From the NCBI GenBank assembly GCA_010031785.1, contig RGZA01000002.1, forward strand, positions 1 to 42,361: DNA of 42,361 bases. The letters are read 5' to 3'. Both the position numbers and the translations under genes were made by a program. Of the stretch, positions 32,515-41,047 are shown one piece after another. The notes beneath the pieces are model-generated. The model had not been told where the DNA came from. It saw only the letters and a program-made list of their open reading frames with translations, and ran no database searches. Positions within the stretch are counted from its first letter, which is position 1; every line of letters starts with the position of its first letter. This DNA comes from Alphaproteobacteria bacterium. GTDB lineage: Bacteria; Pseudomonadota; Alphaproteobacteria; UBA9219; RGZA01.

Positions 32515-33111
32515 CTACAACAATCCCTTCGCCGCAATCAAATCCGCTAGCAGCAACTTTTCCTGATCCCAATTGCCACGAATGATATAGCTGGGGTGAT
32601 AGGTTGGAATAACCGGAATCCCGGGCGCCAAACGGCAATCCTGAATTTGTCCACGCAGACTTAAAATCCCTTCTAGCCCCGTGAGCGCCCAAAACGGCGT
32701 GCGGCCAAGCGTGATAATTGCTTTTGGTTTTTTAGCCCGCAAGGTTTTACCCAGATGCTCAAGCTCGCTCGCATAGTGTTTTAAAACATATTTGCTCGCA
32801 AAGCGGCCGTATTCTTCTTCAATCGCCTCCCCGCTTTCTTTTGCTTTACGAAGCGAAGAAAAAAAATGATCGACTTTATTTTTTGGCGGCTGAAAACGAA
32901 ACACATTGGCAATCATAATTGATGCGCGCTCAATGCCCGCAGCATTTAAATTTTTCTCAAGCAACTGCCCGCTGCGGCCCACAAACGGCCTGCCCTGCTT
33001 CACTTCATTCGCGCCCGGCGCCTCGCCCACAATTGCGAGCAAACCATGATTGGTTTTCACAGTTGGATAATGATAATCAACAAAAGGCAAATCGGTCATG
33101 CTGTTTTCCAT
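32515..33111 (-). CDS. uracil-DNA glycosylase superfamily protein without the Fe-S cysteines
   Basis: The 198 residues follow the family 4 plan. GEAPGANEVKQGRPFVGRSG near 29-48 is the uracil-binding motif, FRFQPP comes near 73, and YHPSYIIRGNW near 173 is the catalytic second motif. Family 4 enzymes need four cysteines for an iron-sulfur cluster, including NVLKCRPP. Here that cysteine is Phe (NVFRFQPP) and no CxxC lies at the N-terminus, so no cluster is expected. It overlaps the radical SAM gene by 16 bases and is the last gene of the shc unit. Base-excision repair is likely, but the exact damage recognised is unclear. Confidence 0.85.
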   Translation of the reverse strand: MENSMTDLPFVDYHYPTVKTNHGLLAIVGEAPGANEVKQGRPFVGRSGQLLEKNLNAAGIERASIMIANVFRFQPPKNKVDHFFSSLRKAKESGEAIEEEYGRFASKYVLKHYASELEHLGKTLRAKKPKAIITLGRTPFWALTGLEGILSLRGQIQDCRLAPGIPVIPTYHPSYIIRGNWDQEKLLLADLIAAKGLL

Positions 33112-34211
33112 AAAAGCGTTTTGATATCCCCGGGCGCATCTAATTTTTCCGGAAGATCGGGATAAACGATGCGTTGCCCTTCGCGCATAAACACCAATAT
33201 ATTCGCATCGTTATCGCGCATCACCAGATTTTCGCGGCGCACTTTTCCGTGCGGACTATCAAGGCAAAAACGAAAGCTATTGAGCCATGATGGCGCGCGC
33301 TGATTAACCGCATCAATAATCCTGCACATGCGATCATAGGAAATACGGTAAGCCGCCGAATAATAAATCGGCTCCGGCACATAAATGGAAAGCGTGCGCA
33401 CATGATGCGTCTCCAGCTTTTGCATTAATTCCAAAAGCACATCGGCATGATCATTCACATGCCGTAAAATCGGGAAGTGATTATAAACGCGAATGCCATG
33501 CGCATGCATGCGCGCAAGCAATGCAATTACATCTTCACAGATTTCATAGGGATGCACGCTGTGCAACACCATACGCACATTATATTTTGCAAAGAGCGCG
33601 AGCTTCTCATCATTCTTAAGAGCAGATGGCGCAAAAATCGGCACGCGCGTATGAATGCGGATATCGGAAACACTCTTGATTTCTGCAAGCGCCACAAAAA
33701 TGCGCTCTAAATCTGCGTAAGATAATGTAAGCGGATCACCGCCTGATAAAATCACTTCTGTTACTTCCGCATGTGCCTTTAAATGCGCTGTAAGCACTTT
33801 CAATTGCTCATCCAGCGTCTTTTGCGTACCCGCTTTTTGCTCAGTCAACACATCCTGACGAAAGCAATAGAGACAATGCGCTGCGCAGGTGGATGTTGGT
33901 GTAAACAAAATCCGGTTTTCATATTTCTGGATAAAAATATCCTTGGCCTGCGCAATCATATTGCTGCGATCATCAACCCAATCGGCTACCTCGCCGGGCG
34001 CGCGAAGCTGCAAACGTTCATCGCTTGGATACACGGTGCGCGCAAGCGGCCCGCCGAAATGGCCAAGTGCCGTAACTTCTTCATCCACCTTTTTTTGATA
34101 AAACGGCGTGACTTTTATCGGCAACAGCCCATGCGTCTGTGCGAGCGCTTGATAGGTTTCATTGCGCGCATCTTGTGTATCACGCGATATGGATTGCGCA
34201 GCAGCCATCAC
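33096..34211 (-). CDS. KamA-family radical SAM aminomutase (lysine 2,3-aminomutase-like)
   Basis: This 371-residue enzyme has the radical SAM cluster motif CAAHCLYC near 107-114 and the SAM-contact motif ILSGGDPLTL near 158. A PLP-lysine candidate lies in DSPHGKVRRENL near 321. Length is close to EpmB, the enzyme that makes beta-lysine for elongation factor P, and shorter than classical lysine 2,3-aminomutase. No epmA or efp is in the window. It overlaps shc by 4 bases (ATGA), so it is translationally coupled to hopanoid cyclisation. This is unusual and may be an accident of operon building. Confidence 0.85.
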   Translation of the reverse strand: MMAAAQSISRDTQDARNETYQALAQTHGLLPIKVTPFYQKKVDEEVTALGHFGGPLARTVYPSDERLQLRAPGEVADWVDDRSNMIAQAKDIFIQKYENRILFTPTSTCAAHCLYCFRQDVLTEQKAGTQKTLDEQLKVLTAHLKAHAEVTEVILSGGDPLTLSYADLERIFVALAEIKSVSDIRIHTRVPIFAPSALKNDEKLALFAKYNVRMVLHSVHPYEICEDVIALLARMHAHGIRVYNHFPILRHVNDHADVLLELMQKLETHHVRTLSIYVPEPIYYSAAYRISYDRMCRIIDAVNQRAPSWLNSFRFCLDSPHGKVRRENLVMRDNDANILVFMREGQRIVYPDLPEKLDAPGDIKTLLWKTA

Positions 34212-36175
34212 ATTCCAAACAATGTTTGCGTCGCATTACCATTTTTTAAATTCTGGTAACGTGCCATAGCCCATTGCGGAAAGAACGCTTTATAGCCGTG
34301 ATAGCGCAGGTAAAACACCTTTGGAAAACCAACAGCCGTATAATAATCTTCTTTCCATAATCCTTCCGCCTGCTGCGTCTGCAACAAATAATTCATGCCC
34401 TTGCTCACCGCATCGCTATCAATTTCACCAAAGGCCATCAGCCCCAAAATTGCCCATGCGGTTTGCGCAGGCGTGCTTACCTTGCCTTCACCCTTGGGTT
34501 GATCGCTCCAGTAACTTGCGCCATCTTCGCCCCAGCCACCATCTTCGCGTTGCTTGGAAACCAGCCAGTTGATTGCACGGCGCACCATCAAATCATGTTT
34601 GCTGATGCCCATCGCGTTGAGCGCGTTGAGTACTGACCATGTTCCATAAATATAATTCGTGCCCCAACGGCCAAACCAGCAGCCTTCTTTTTCCTGCTCG
34701 CGGCGCAAGTAAGTAAGCCCTGCTGCAACTGCGGGATGATCATTTTTATATCCAAGCTGCGCGAGCATGCCCAAACAGCGCGCGGTCACATCCGCACTTG
34801 GCGGATCAAGCAATGCGCCATGATCGGCAAAAGGAATGTGATTGAGATAATAATAGGTATTGTCGGCATCAAACGCACCCCAGCCACCATTCTTTGATTG
34901 CAAGCCAAGCACCCATTCGGTGCCGCGCTCAATCGCTTCGCGGTATTTCTGGCTATCAAGACGATCCATCGCCATGACGACCACAGCGGTATCATCCAGA
35001 TCAGGGTAATGCGCATTATTATACTGAAACGCCCAACCGCCAGGGCGCACATTGGGTCGCCATTCCGCCCAGTCGCCGACAACATCAAGTACCTGAAGTG
35101 GCTTGAGCCATTCGGTTGCGCGCAGCGTTGCTGCTTTTGCTTCTACACTGCCATCCTCAAGTAGCGCATGCGCCATTAATCCGGTATCCCACACCGGCGA
35201 AAAACACGGCTGGCAATAAGCACTGGCTTCTTCTTCGATTACCAATTTATCAACCGCCTTGGTTGCAATCACGCGGTCGGGATGATGTTTGTCATAACCA
35301 AGCGCATCATACATCATCACCACATTGGCCATTGCGGGATAAATCGCACCAAGGCCATCCTCGCCATTCAGGCGTTCTTTGACGAACGCAACGGCCTTAT
35401 CAATTGCCTTTTTGCGAATACCCTTGGGCATATAGGGCTCAAAGAAACGCAGCACATTATCGATCTTTTGAAAAATCGGATTGAGAATGGATTTGGTTTC
35501 ATTGGTGTTCCAATCCTCAACCGTTTCTGGTGGTACTACAAACAATTCATCAAGTCGGATGTTTTTTGGATTTACCGCACGCGGCTTGAGCGTCATCAAC
35601 ACCAGCAATGGCACAATCACCGTGCGCGACCAATAGGCAACCTTGGCAAGATGAAACGGAAACCAGCGCGGCAGCAACATGATTTCAACCGGCATCACTG
35701 GCACCGCGGTCCATGGCACAGCGCCAAACAATGCCATCTGAATACGCGTGAATACATTACATTTAGCAGCGCCACCATGCTTCAAAATTGCATTACGTCC
35801 ACGCACCATGTGCGGTGCATTGATATCATCCCCGGCGGCTTTGAGAGCGAAATAGGCTTTGACGCTGGTGCTGATATTAAAATCACCGCCGTAAAATAAT
35901 GCCCAGCCATCATGCACGCTGGATTGATCATTACGCAGATAAACCGCCATTTTGTCATGCAGGGGCTGATTGATTTCATCAAGGAAATGCTGCAACAAAA
36001 TATACTCAGCCGGAATGGTTGCATCCGCTTCAAGCGGGAACGCCCAATGGCCATCGGCATGTTGTAATTTAAGCAGCGCAGCGCGCGCGCTGTCCACACC
36101 CTTGGCAACGTCGGCCAGATTAACGCCTGCGGCCTGGCTGCTATCTTGTTCTTTGCGCAATGTTTGTGAAAGCAT
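34208..36175 (-). CDS. shc: squalene-hopene cyclase
   Basis: Shc folds squalene into the pentacyclic hopene in the inner membrane. With the ATG at 36175 (GAGGG just upstream) the protein has 655 residues. The catalytic DLDDTA is at residues 392-397, where the central Asp starts the reaction. Repeated QW-type motifs are spread through it (LQHADGHWAFPL early, LQSKNGGWGAFDA near 430, KQREDGGWGED near 545). The frame extends to a TTG at 36187, but that start lacks support. It opens a coupled unit with the KamA-like and glycosylase genes. Confidence 0.97.
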   Translation of the reverse strand: MLSQTLRKEQDSSQAAGVNLADVAKGVDSARAALLKLQHADGHWAFPLEADATIPAEYILLQHFLDEINQPLHDKMAVYLRNDQSSVHDGWALFYGGDFNISTSVKAYFALKAAGDDINAPHMVRGRNAILKHGGAAKCNVFTRIQMALFGAVPWTAVPVMPVEIMLLPRWFPFHLAKVAYWSRTVIVPLLVLMTLKPRAVNPKNIRLDELFVVPPETVEDWNTNETKSILNPIFQKIDNVLRFFEPYMPKGIRKKAIDKAVAFVKERLNGEDGLGAIYPAMANVVMMYDALGYDKHHPDRVIATKAVDKLVIEEEASAYCQPCFSPVWDTGLMAHALLEDGSVEAKAATLRATEWLKPLQVLDVVGDWAEWRPNVRPGGWAFQYNNAHYPDLDDTAVVVMAMDRLDSQKYREAIERGTEWVLGLQSKNGGWGAFDADNTYYYLNHIPFADHGALLDPPSADVTARCLGMLAQLGYKNDHPAVAAGLTYLRREQEKEGCWFGRWGTNYIYGTWSVLNALNAMGISKHDLMVRRAINWLVSKQREDGGWGEDGASYWSDQPKGEGKVSTPAQTAWAILGLMAFGEIDSDAVSKGMNYLLQTQQAEGLWKEDYYTAVGFPKVFYLRYHGYKAFFPQWAMARYQNLKNGNATQTLFGM

Positions 36176-36254
36176 CTCAACCCTCAATATAAAAAGGGGA
36201 AAATAGCCAAAAAGCCCTGATAAAGCTATCGGTTTTTATAATTATTATGTCATA

Positions 36255-37535
36255 ATGCTGCACATGACCCACGATCATTGCATGCTTGCCCTGTCCATTT
36301 GTTTCCTGCTGTTGCTCTCTGCCCTGCTGTCGGCTGCAGAAACGGCTTTTACCTCCTGTTCCAAGCCCCGCATGCTTACGCTTGAGAATGAAGGAAATAA
36401 ACACGCCGCGCTCGTCAATCGCATTTTAAAAAAGCCCGATCTGCTCATTGGCGCTATTCTTGTTGGCTATAATGTTATCAATGTTGTCTCATCCGCGCTC
36501 ACAACTGCTGCGATGATCGAAGCATTTGGCGAGCGCGGTCTTGCCTATGCAACAGCGATCATGTCGGTACTGATTGTACTGTTCGTTGAAATTCTTCCTA
36601 AAACCATCGCACTGCAACGCCCCGACCGCACCGCGATTTTTCTGGCACCCCTTGTACAGGTTCTGGTGTTTGTACTTGTGCCCATCACCACTGTCTGCCG
36701 CAACATTATTGGTGTTATTCTTAAACCCTTTAAGCTTGAAAAACAGCATCTGGAAATTGAAGAAACTGCTGAGCAGGAAATTCGCGGCGTGATTGATATG
36801 CACGCGGATATCCTTGGCGCAAGTCAGGAAACTGCAAGCATGCTGCATGCTGTGGTTGATTTAAAAGCGATGAGTGTGTCTGATGTCATGACCCACCGCC
36901 GCGATATGATCAGCGTGCCATTGGGCCAGCCAGCTGAACAACTGATCCAGGCTTTGCTCGATGCCAAACACAGCCTTGTGCCGCTGTGGGGTAAAACGCC
37001 CGAAGATATTGTTGGCGTAATTGATGCGCGCCGTTTGATCGCCGAGCTTGCCAAACGCGAAGGCGTTACGCGCGGCATTGATGTCGCCACAATCGTCGCA
37101 ACGCCTTGGTTTATACCCAATACGACTGGCCTTCTGGATCAACTTACTACCTTCCGCCAGCGCGATGCACGCATCGCGTTTGTCGTTGATGAGTATGGCG
37201 TTTTGCAAGGCATGCTCACCCTTGCCGATATTCTTGAAGAAATTGTCGGCCATTATGATAAGGGCCAGTTTAACGCACTTGCGGTGCCAAAAGCACAAGC
37301 GGACGGTACAATCATTCTTGATGGGCGCTTTCCGATCCGCGAGCTCAACCGCGAAATGGGCTGGGAATTATCGGATGAAAATGCTACAACCATCGCAGGC
37401 TATATCATCCATATCGCCGAGCGCATTCCTGAACCCGGGGAGACGATCTACTCAGATCCCTTCGCATTCCAGATTTTAGCCCGTAAACAAAAACAGATTT
37501 CCAAAGTTAAAATCCGCATACGAAAGACAGGCTAA
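36255..37535 (+). CDS. CNNM/CorC-family membrane protein (DUF21, CBS pair, CorC domain)
   Basis: This 426-residue protein starts with a DUF21 membrane domain (about four helices in 1-150, with the AAETAFTSCSKPRM motif early). A CBS pair (VSDVMTHRRDMISVP near 209 and the following repeat) and a C-terminal CorC_HlyC domain (DGRFPIRELNREMGWEL) follow. Relatives transport or regulate divalent cations, often Mg or Co; some are called hemolysin-like by history. It is divergent from shc and directly precedes hpnG without any gap, so it is probably co-transcribed with it. Confidence 0.9.
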   Translation: MLHMTHDHCMLALSICFLLLLSALLSAAETAFTSCSKPRMLTLENEGNKHAALVNRILKKPDLLIGAILVGYNVINVVSSALTTAAMIEAFGERGLAYATAIMSVLIVLFVEILPKTIALQRPDRTAIFLAPLVQVLVFVLVPITTVCRNIIGVILKPFKLEKQHLEIEETAEQEIRGVIDMHADILGASQETASMLHAVVDLKAMSVSDVMTHRRDMISVPLGQPAEQLIQALLDAKHSLVPLWGKTPEDIVGVIDARRLIAELAKREGVTRGIDVATIVATPWFIPNTTGLLDQLTTFRQRDARIAFVVDEYGVLQGMLTLADILEEIVGHYDKGQFNALAVPKAQADGTIILDGRFPIRELNREMGWELSDENATTIAGYIIHIAERIPEPGETIYSDPFAFQILARKQKQISKVKIRIRKTG

Positions 37536-38186
37536 ATGACATCGCATATCTTTGGAATTTTATGTGGCTTTGCAGCCGAAGCTGCCATTGCCCGCAAACT
37601 CACCTCGCATGTTGCCTGCAGCGGCGCTATTGAAGCGCTTGCCTTTGAACGTGCAGAACATCTTGTCAAACAAGGCGCAACCGCGCTCATCAGCTTTGGC
37701 GTTGCAGGCGGTCTTGCCCCAAACCTCGATAGCACGACGATAATTGTTTCCAAGCATATTGTAGGAAAAAATAGCCAGCACTGGGCATGCGATGCAACCT
37801 TAGTCCAGCATTTCAAACAACGCGCACCGCAAGCGCTGGATGGCGGCGTTTATGGCAGTACGCATCTTGTGCCAACACCCGCAGATAAGAAAAAATTGCA
37901 CAGCAATACCGGCTGCATGATCGTTGATATGGAAAGCCATGTGGTTGCGCAAGTTGCAACGCGTCACAGCCTGCCTTTTGCAGTGCTGCGCGGCGTGAGT
38001 GATAGCGTGGAAGATGGTTTTCCTGATGCTGCGCTTAAGGGCCTAAGCCCTGATGGCAGCACCAATATGAACGCGGTTTACAAAAGCCTGCTGCGCAACC
38101 CGCTGCAAATCCCCGCCTTACTCAAGCTGTTCAAACACACAAGAATTGCGCTGGGCGAACTAGAAAAAGTTGTAACGAGTAGCTAA
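37536..38186 (+). CDS. hpnG: adenosylhopane-cleaving phosphorylase HpnG
   Basis: HpnG removes adenine from adenosylhopane to give ribosylhopane. The 216 residues have a nucleoside-phosphorylase fold: ISFGVAGGLAPNL near 50, a CMIVDMESHVVAQVA block near 127 carrying the ribose-binding Met-Glu pair, and VLRGVSDSVEDGFP near 150. It starts immediately after the CorC-type gene's TAA. It converges with hpnH with 3 bases between stops. Neighbours shc and hpnH make the assignment strong. Confidence 0.9.
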   Translation: MTSHIFGILCGFAAEAAIARKLTSHVACSGAIEALAFERAEHLVKQGATALISFGVAGGLAPNLDSTTIIVSKHIVGKNSQHWACDATLVQHFKQRAPQALDGGVYGSTHLVPTPADKKKLHSNTGCMIVDMESHVVAQVATRHSLPFAVLRGVSDSVEDGFPDAALKGLSPDGSTNMNAVYKSLLRNPLQIPALLKLFKHTRIALGELEKVVTSS

Positions 38187-38189
38187 AAG

Positions 38190-39386
38190 CTACTCCGCTG
38201 CTTCTGAACGCGCCGATAGAGCTGCGTTCTTTGCCTTGGCTTCTTCTTCAATTTTGGCCATACGATTTTGCACGTGATTGCTGAACACATATTCCGCAGG
38301 GCGCTGGTTGGCGAGTGAAATTTCCGGCGCCATCTCGCCTTCGGTTTTTGGTCCGTGCAATGCAGCCTGCAGTGCCTTAAGTGGGTTCTTCACAGAATCC
38401 ATCACTGCCGTTGCTTCAAATCCGGAATGCACCATGCAGTCAGCACATTTTTCGTAATTGCCGGTACCGTATTTATCCCACTCGGTTTCTTCCATCAATT
38501 GCTTGAAGCTTGATGCATAGCCTTCACCAAGCAAATAGCAAGGACGCTGCCAGCCAAACACGGTGCGCGTTGGGTTGCCCCATGGCGTGCATTCATATTC
38601 TTGGTTGCCGGCAAGGAAATCCATAAACAGGCTCGATTGGCTGAAACGCCATTTTTGCTTGCCTTGTGCAACACGTTCCTTGCCCATACGGAAGACATCG
38701 CGGAACAGTTCCTTGGTATTTTTGCGGTTAAGGAAATGCTCCTGATCCGGCGCACGTTCATACGCATAGCCTGGTGAAATGGTCATCGCATTAACGCCAA
38801 GCGCCATCACATCATCAAAGAAGTTGGCAATTTTTTCTGGCTCAATGCCCTTAAAGAATGTTGCGTTGATATTGACGCGGAAGTTTTTGTTTTGTGCGAT
38901 CTTGATCGCTTCCACAGCTTTCTCATACACGCCTTTTTGGCATACGCTGCGGTCATGTTCTTCCTTGCCGCCATCCAGATGCACTGACCAGTTAAAGCGC
39001 GGGTGCGGTGTGAATTGATCAATCTTCTTTTCGAGCAGCAGCGCGTTCGTGCATAATGTCACCCACTTGCCTTGCGCAAGCAATCCTTCAACAATACTCT
39101 TGATATCTTTGTGTAATAAAGGTTCGCCCCCGGCAAGAACAACAATCGGTGCGCCGCATTCCTTGGATGCATCAAGGCATTCCTGAATTGACAAGCGCTG
39201 ATTCAAAATCGCATCAGGATAGTCAATCTTACCACATCCTGCGCATGCAAGATTGCAACGGAACAATGGCTCCAGCATCAATACCAGCGGGTAGCGCGGC
39301 GTTTTATTACCTTTAAAAAACGCGCCGATATGCTGCTTCATAATATAGGAGCCAACATCGATCTGTTGCTGTACGGGAACTGACAT
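38190..39386 (-). CDS. hpnH: adenosyl-hopene transferase HpnH (radical SAM)
   Basis: HpnH joins 5'-deoxyadenosine to diploptene, giving adenosylhopane. The 398 residues carry the radical SAM motif CNLACAGC (Cys 44, 48, 51) and the family start VGSYIMKQH. GGEPLLHKDI near 85 and a SPASM-like C-terminal cysteine region (CTPWGNPTRTVFGWQRPCYLL, split; KCADCMVHSGFEA) are also present. The ribosome site GAGG lies 6 bases before the ATG, only a few bases from the inverted repeat at 39397. It works with HpnG, encoded head-on beside it. Confidence 0.96.
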   Translation of the reverse strand: MSVPVQQQIDVGSYIMKQHIGAFFKGNKTPRYPLVLMLEPLFRCNLACAGCGKIDYPDAILNQRLSIQECLDASKECGAPIVVLAGGEPLLHKDIKSIVEGLLAQGKWVTLCTNALLLEKKIDQFTPHPRFNWSVHLDGGKEEHDRSVCQKGVYEKAVEAIKIAQNKNFRVNINATFFKGIEPEKIANFFDDVMALGVNAMTISPGYAYERAPDQEHFLNRKNTKELFRDVFRMGKERVAQGKQKWRFSQSSLFMDFLAGNQEYECTPWGNPTRTVFGWQRPCYLLGEGYASSFKQLMEETEWDKYGTGNYEKCADCMVHSGFEATAVMDSVKNPLKALQAALHGPKTEGEMAPEISLANQRPAEYVFSNHVQNRMAKIEEEAKAKNAALSARSEAAE

Positions 39387-39396
39387 GTCTAACCTC

Positions 39397-39413
39397 AGTA
39401 GTGAGTAGTGAGT
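39397..39413 (+). repeat. AGTAGTGA tandem/inverted repeat, left border of the IVP module
   Basis: AGTAGTGAGTAGTGAGT is built from the 7-base unit AGTAGTG-AGTAGTG. Its first 14 bases are exactly inverted at 39803-39816. Further partial copies (AGAGTAGTGAT) follow to 39425. It lies next to the hpnH ribosome site. Confidence 0.7.
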
Positions 39414-39428
39414 AAAGAGTAGTGATCT

Positions 39429-39812
39429 TTATGCGGCAACACTTGCCCTTAAAGATTGTCGTAATTTATTAAGCATTCGCAAAACTTCATCTAGCTCAGC
39501 AAGTGCAACATCGGTTTTTCCTTCGTCTATATAACCAAGATCAACCGCCAAAATAAGTAATGCTTCAACTTCTGTTGCCGAACCATAAGCGATAGAAGCA
39601 AAATGGGCAAATTCTTTGCTGGCATTCCGCCCAAATCCTTCTGCTATATTCACTGCAATAGATACTGCGGCTCTACGAATTTGTGAAATGAGCCCATATC
39701 GTTCTTCTTGGGGGAACAAACCTGCCAGTTGATAAATGATTTTTACCAATCCTCTAGCTTTTTTCCACACAAGCAGTTCTTTATAGTTTTTTGTAGCGTT
39801 TTCACTACTCAC
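39429..39812 (-). CDS. four-helix-bundle protein, 23S rRNA intervening-sequence (IVP) family
   Basis: This 127-residue helical protein has the signature KELLVWKKARGLVKIIYQL near 11, ISQIRRAAVSIAVNIAEGFGR near 42 and FAHFASIAYGSATEVEALL near 69. The family is known from intervening sequences in 23S rRNA genes and as loose small genes in many genomes; function is unclear. The start is GTG with GAGG 8 bases upstream. The right inverted repeat overlaps its first codons. It separates ispH from hpnH and looks like a small insertion. Confidence 0.88.
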   Translation of the reverse strand: MSSENATKNYKELLVWKKARGLVKIIYQLAGLFPQEERYGLISQIRRAAVSIAVNIAEGFGRNASKEFAHFASIAYGSATEVEALLILAVDLGYIDEGKTDVALAELDEVLRMLNKLRQSLRASVAA

Positions 39813-39817
39813 TACTC
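39803..39817 (-). repeat. AGTAGTGA inverted repeat, right border of the IVP module
   Basis: CACTACTCACTACTC is the reverse complement of the tandem unit at 39397-39410. It overlaps the GTG start and the first two serine codons of the IVP gene. Confidence 0.7.
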
Positions 39818-39837
39818 ATTCCTCATTACTTATTAAG

Positions 39838-40791
39838 TTAAGCAGCACCGCTTGCGGTGCGTGGTTCAGCTTTAGTGAGTGAAAGCGGAAGACGGAATTT
39901 CACATTTTCCTTCACGCCGTCCAGCAGTTCAACTTCAACCGGTTCAATCTTGCGGATTGCATCGATTAAATCCTGAACGAGATCTTCAGGGGCCGATGCA
40001 CCAGCGGTAATGCCAACTGCTTTTTTGCCTTTAAGCCATTCAGGGTCTAGCTTGCTTGCATCTTCGATTAAGTAAGATGGAATGCCATGCTCTTCTGCCA
40101 ATTCGCGCAAACGGTTGGAGTTTGACGAATTATGTGCACCAATCACCAGAACCACATCGGCATGCTTGGAAAGATCGCGCACCGCTGCCTGGCGGTTTTG
40201 CGTTGCATAGCAAATATCCTTGGTCGATGGGCCAATAATCGCCGGGAAGCGTTGCTGCAATGCTTCAATCACCTCACGTGTATCATCTACGCTCAGCGTT
40301 GTTTGCGTAATATAAGCAAGCTTGTCTGGGTCAGAAACATTGAGTTTGGCGACATCTTCAACTTCGGAAATCAGATGAATTTTTCCAGGAACGCGGCCCA
40401 GCGTGCCTTCAATTTCGGGATGGCCTTCATGGCCGATCAGGATAATTTCCAAACCCATCTTGGTGTAACGCTGACCTTCGGTATGTACTTTTGAAACCAG
40501 CGGGCATGTTGCATCAATAATTTCAAGGCCACGGGTTTTTGCGTGGTCTTCCACTGCTTCAGAAACACCATGCGCGCTAAAAATCGTGATCGCGCCCTGC
40601 GGGATCTCATCCGTTTCCTGAACGAAGATTGCGCCCTTGGCACGCAAGCGATCCACTACATGTGGGTTATGTACAATTTCATGACGCACATAAACCGGTG
40701 GTCCAAAACGCAGCAACGCCTCTTCAACAATTTCGATTGCGCGTTCAACACCTGCGCAGAAACCGCGCGGTTGAGCTAAGATAACTTTCAT
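39838..40791 (-). CDS. ispH: 4-hydroxy-3-methylbut-2-enyl diphosphate reductase
   Basis: IspH makes isopentenyl and dimethylallyl diphosphate in the last MEP step with a 4Fe-4S centre. The 317 residues hold the three cluster cysteines: [10 protein letters not shown] (Cys12), DATCPLV near 95 and [11 protein letters not shown] near 193. The substrate-binding Glu lies in the [18 protein letters not shown] region. It lies upstream of hpnH in the same direction. With dxs 9 kb away it frames the isoprenoid/hopanoid region. Confidence 0.97.
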   Translation of the reverse strand: MKVILAQPRGFCAGVERAIEIVEEALLRFGPPVYVRHEIVHNPHVVDRLRAKGAIFVQETDEIPQGAITIFSAHGVSEAVEDHAKTRGLEIIDATCPLVSKVHTEGQRYTKMGLEIILIGHEGHPEIEGTLGRVPGKIHLISEVEDVAKLNVSDPDKLAYITQTTLSVDDTREVIEALQQRFPAIIGPSTKDICYATQNRQAAVRDLSKHADVVLVIGAHNSSNSNRLRELAEEHGIPSYLIEDASKLDPEWLKGKKAVGITAGASAPEDLVQDLIDAIRKIEPVEVELLDGVKENVKFRLPLSLTKAEPRTASGAA

Positions 40792-40968
40792 TAATACTCC
40801 AAAGGGCTTTGCCCCAAATAAATCTGCCCGTAATCCATACCGGTTCGATACAGTATTTCGTTAATGAGGTCAATTAACTAGCATAAGTGACAGGTGCAAT
40901 GCAAATGCCCAAGAAAATTAATATAGCGGAATTATAAGCAAGAAAAACTTTGACAGAGTCTTACCAGC

Positions 40969-40988
40969 AAAAGTGTTTTTTCACTTTT
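40969..40988. terminator. AT-rich stem-loop downstream of prmC, possible weak terminator
   Basis: AAAAGTG and CACTTTT pair around a T6 loop, and the flanking GC/GC extends the stem. It lies 60 bases past the prmC stop. On the prmC strand the loop is A6 and no T run follows, so efficiency is doubtful. The rest of the 256-base gap 40792-41047 shows no other feature I can support, apart from a probable ispH promoter zone. Confidence 0.3.
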
Positions 40989-41047
40989 TGCAAATGAGAA
41001 ATTTGTTTTTATGATTTTTGCAATGTAATCAATTTGAACAATGCTGT

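Noticed and set aside
35282-35899. 205-codon open frame on the plus strand opposite shc
   Set aside because: It is His/Ile-rich antisense shadow of a certain squalene-hopene cyclase gene, with no domain or ribosome site.
39397-39425. Tandem AGTAGTG units as a CRISPR array
   Set aside because: The units are 7 bases with no spacers, and there are no cas genes. They are border repeats of the IVP gene.
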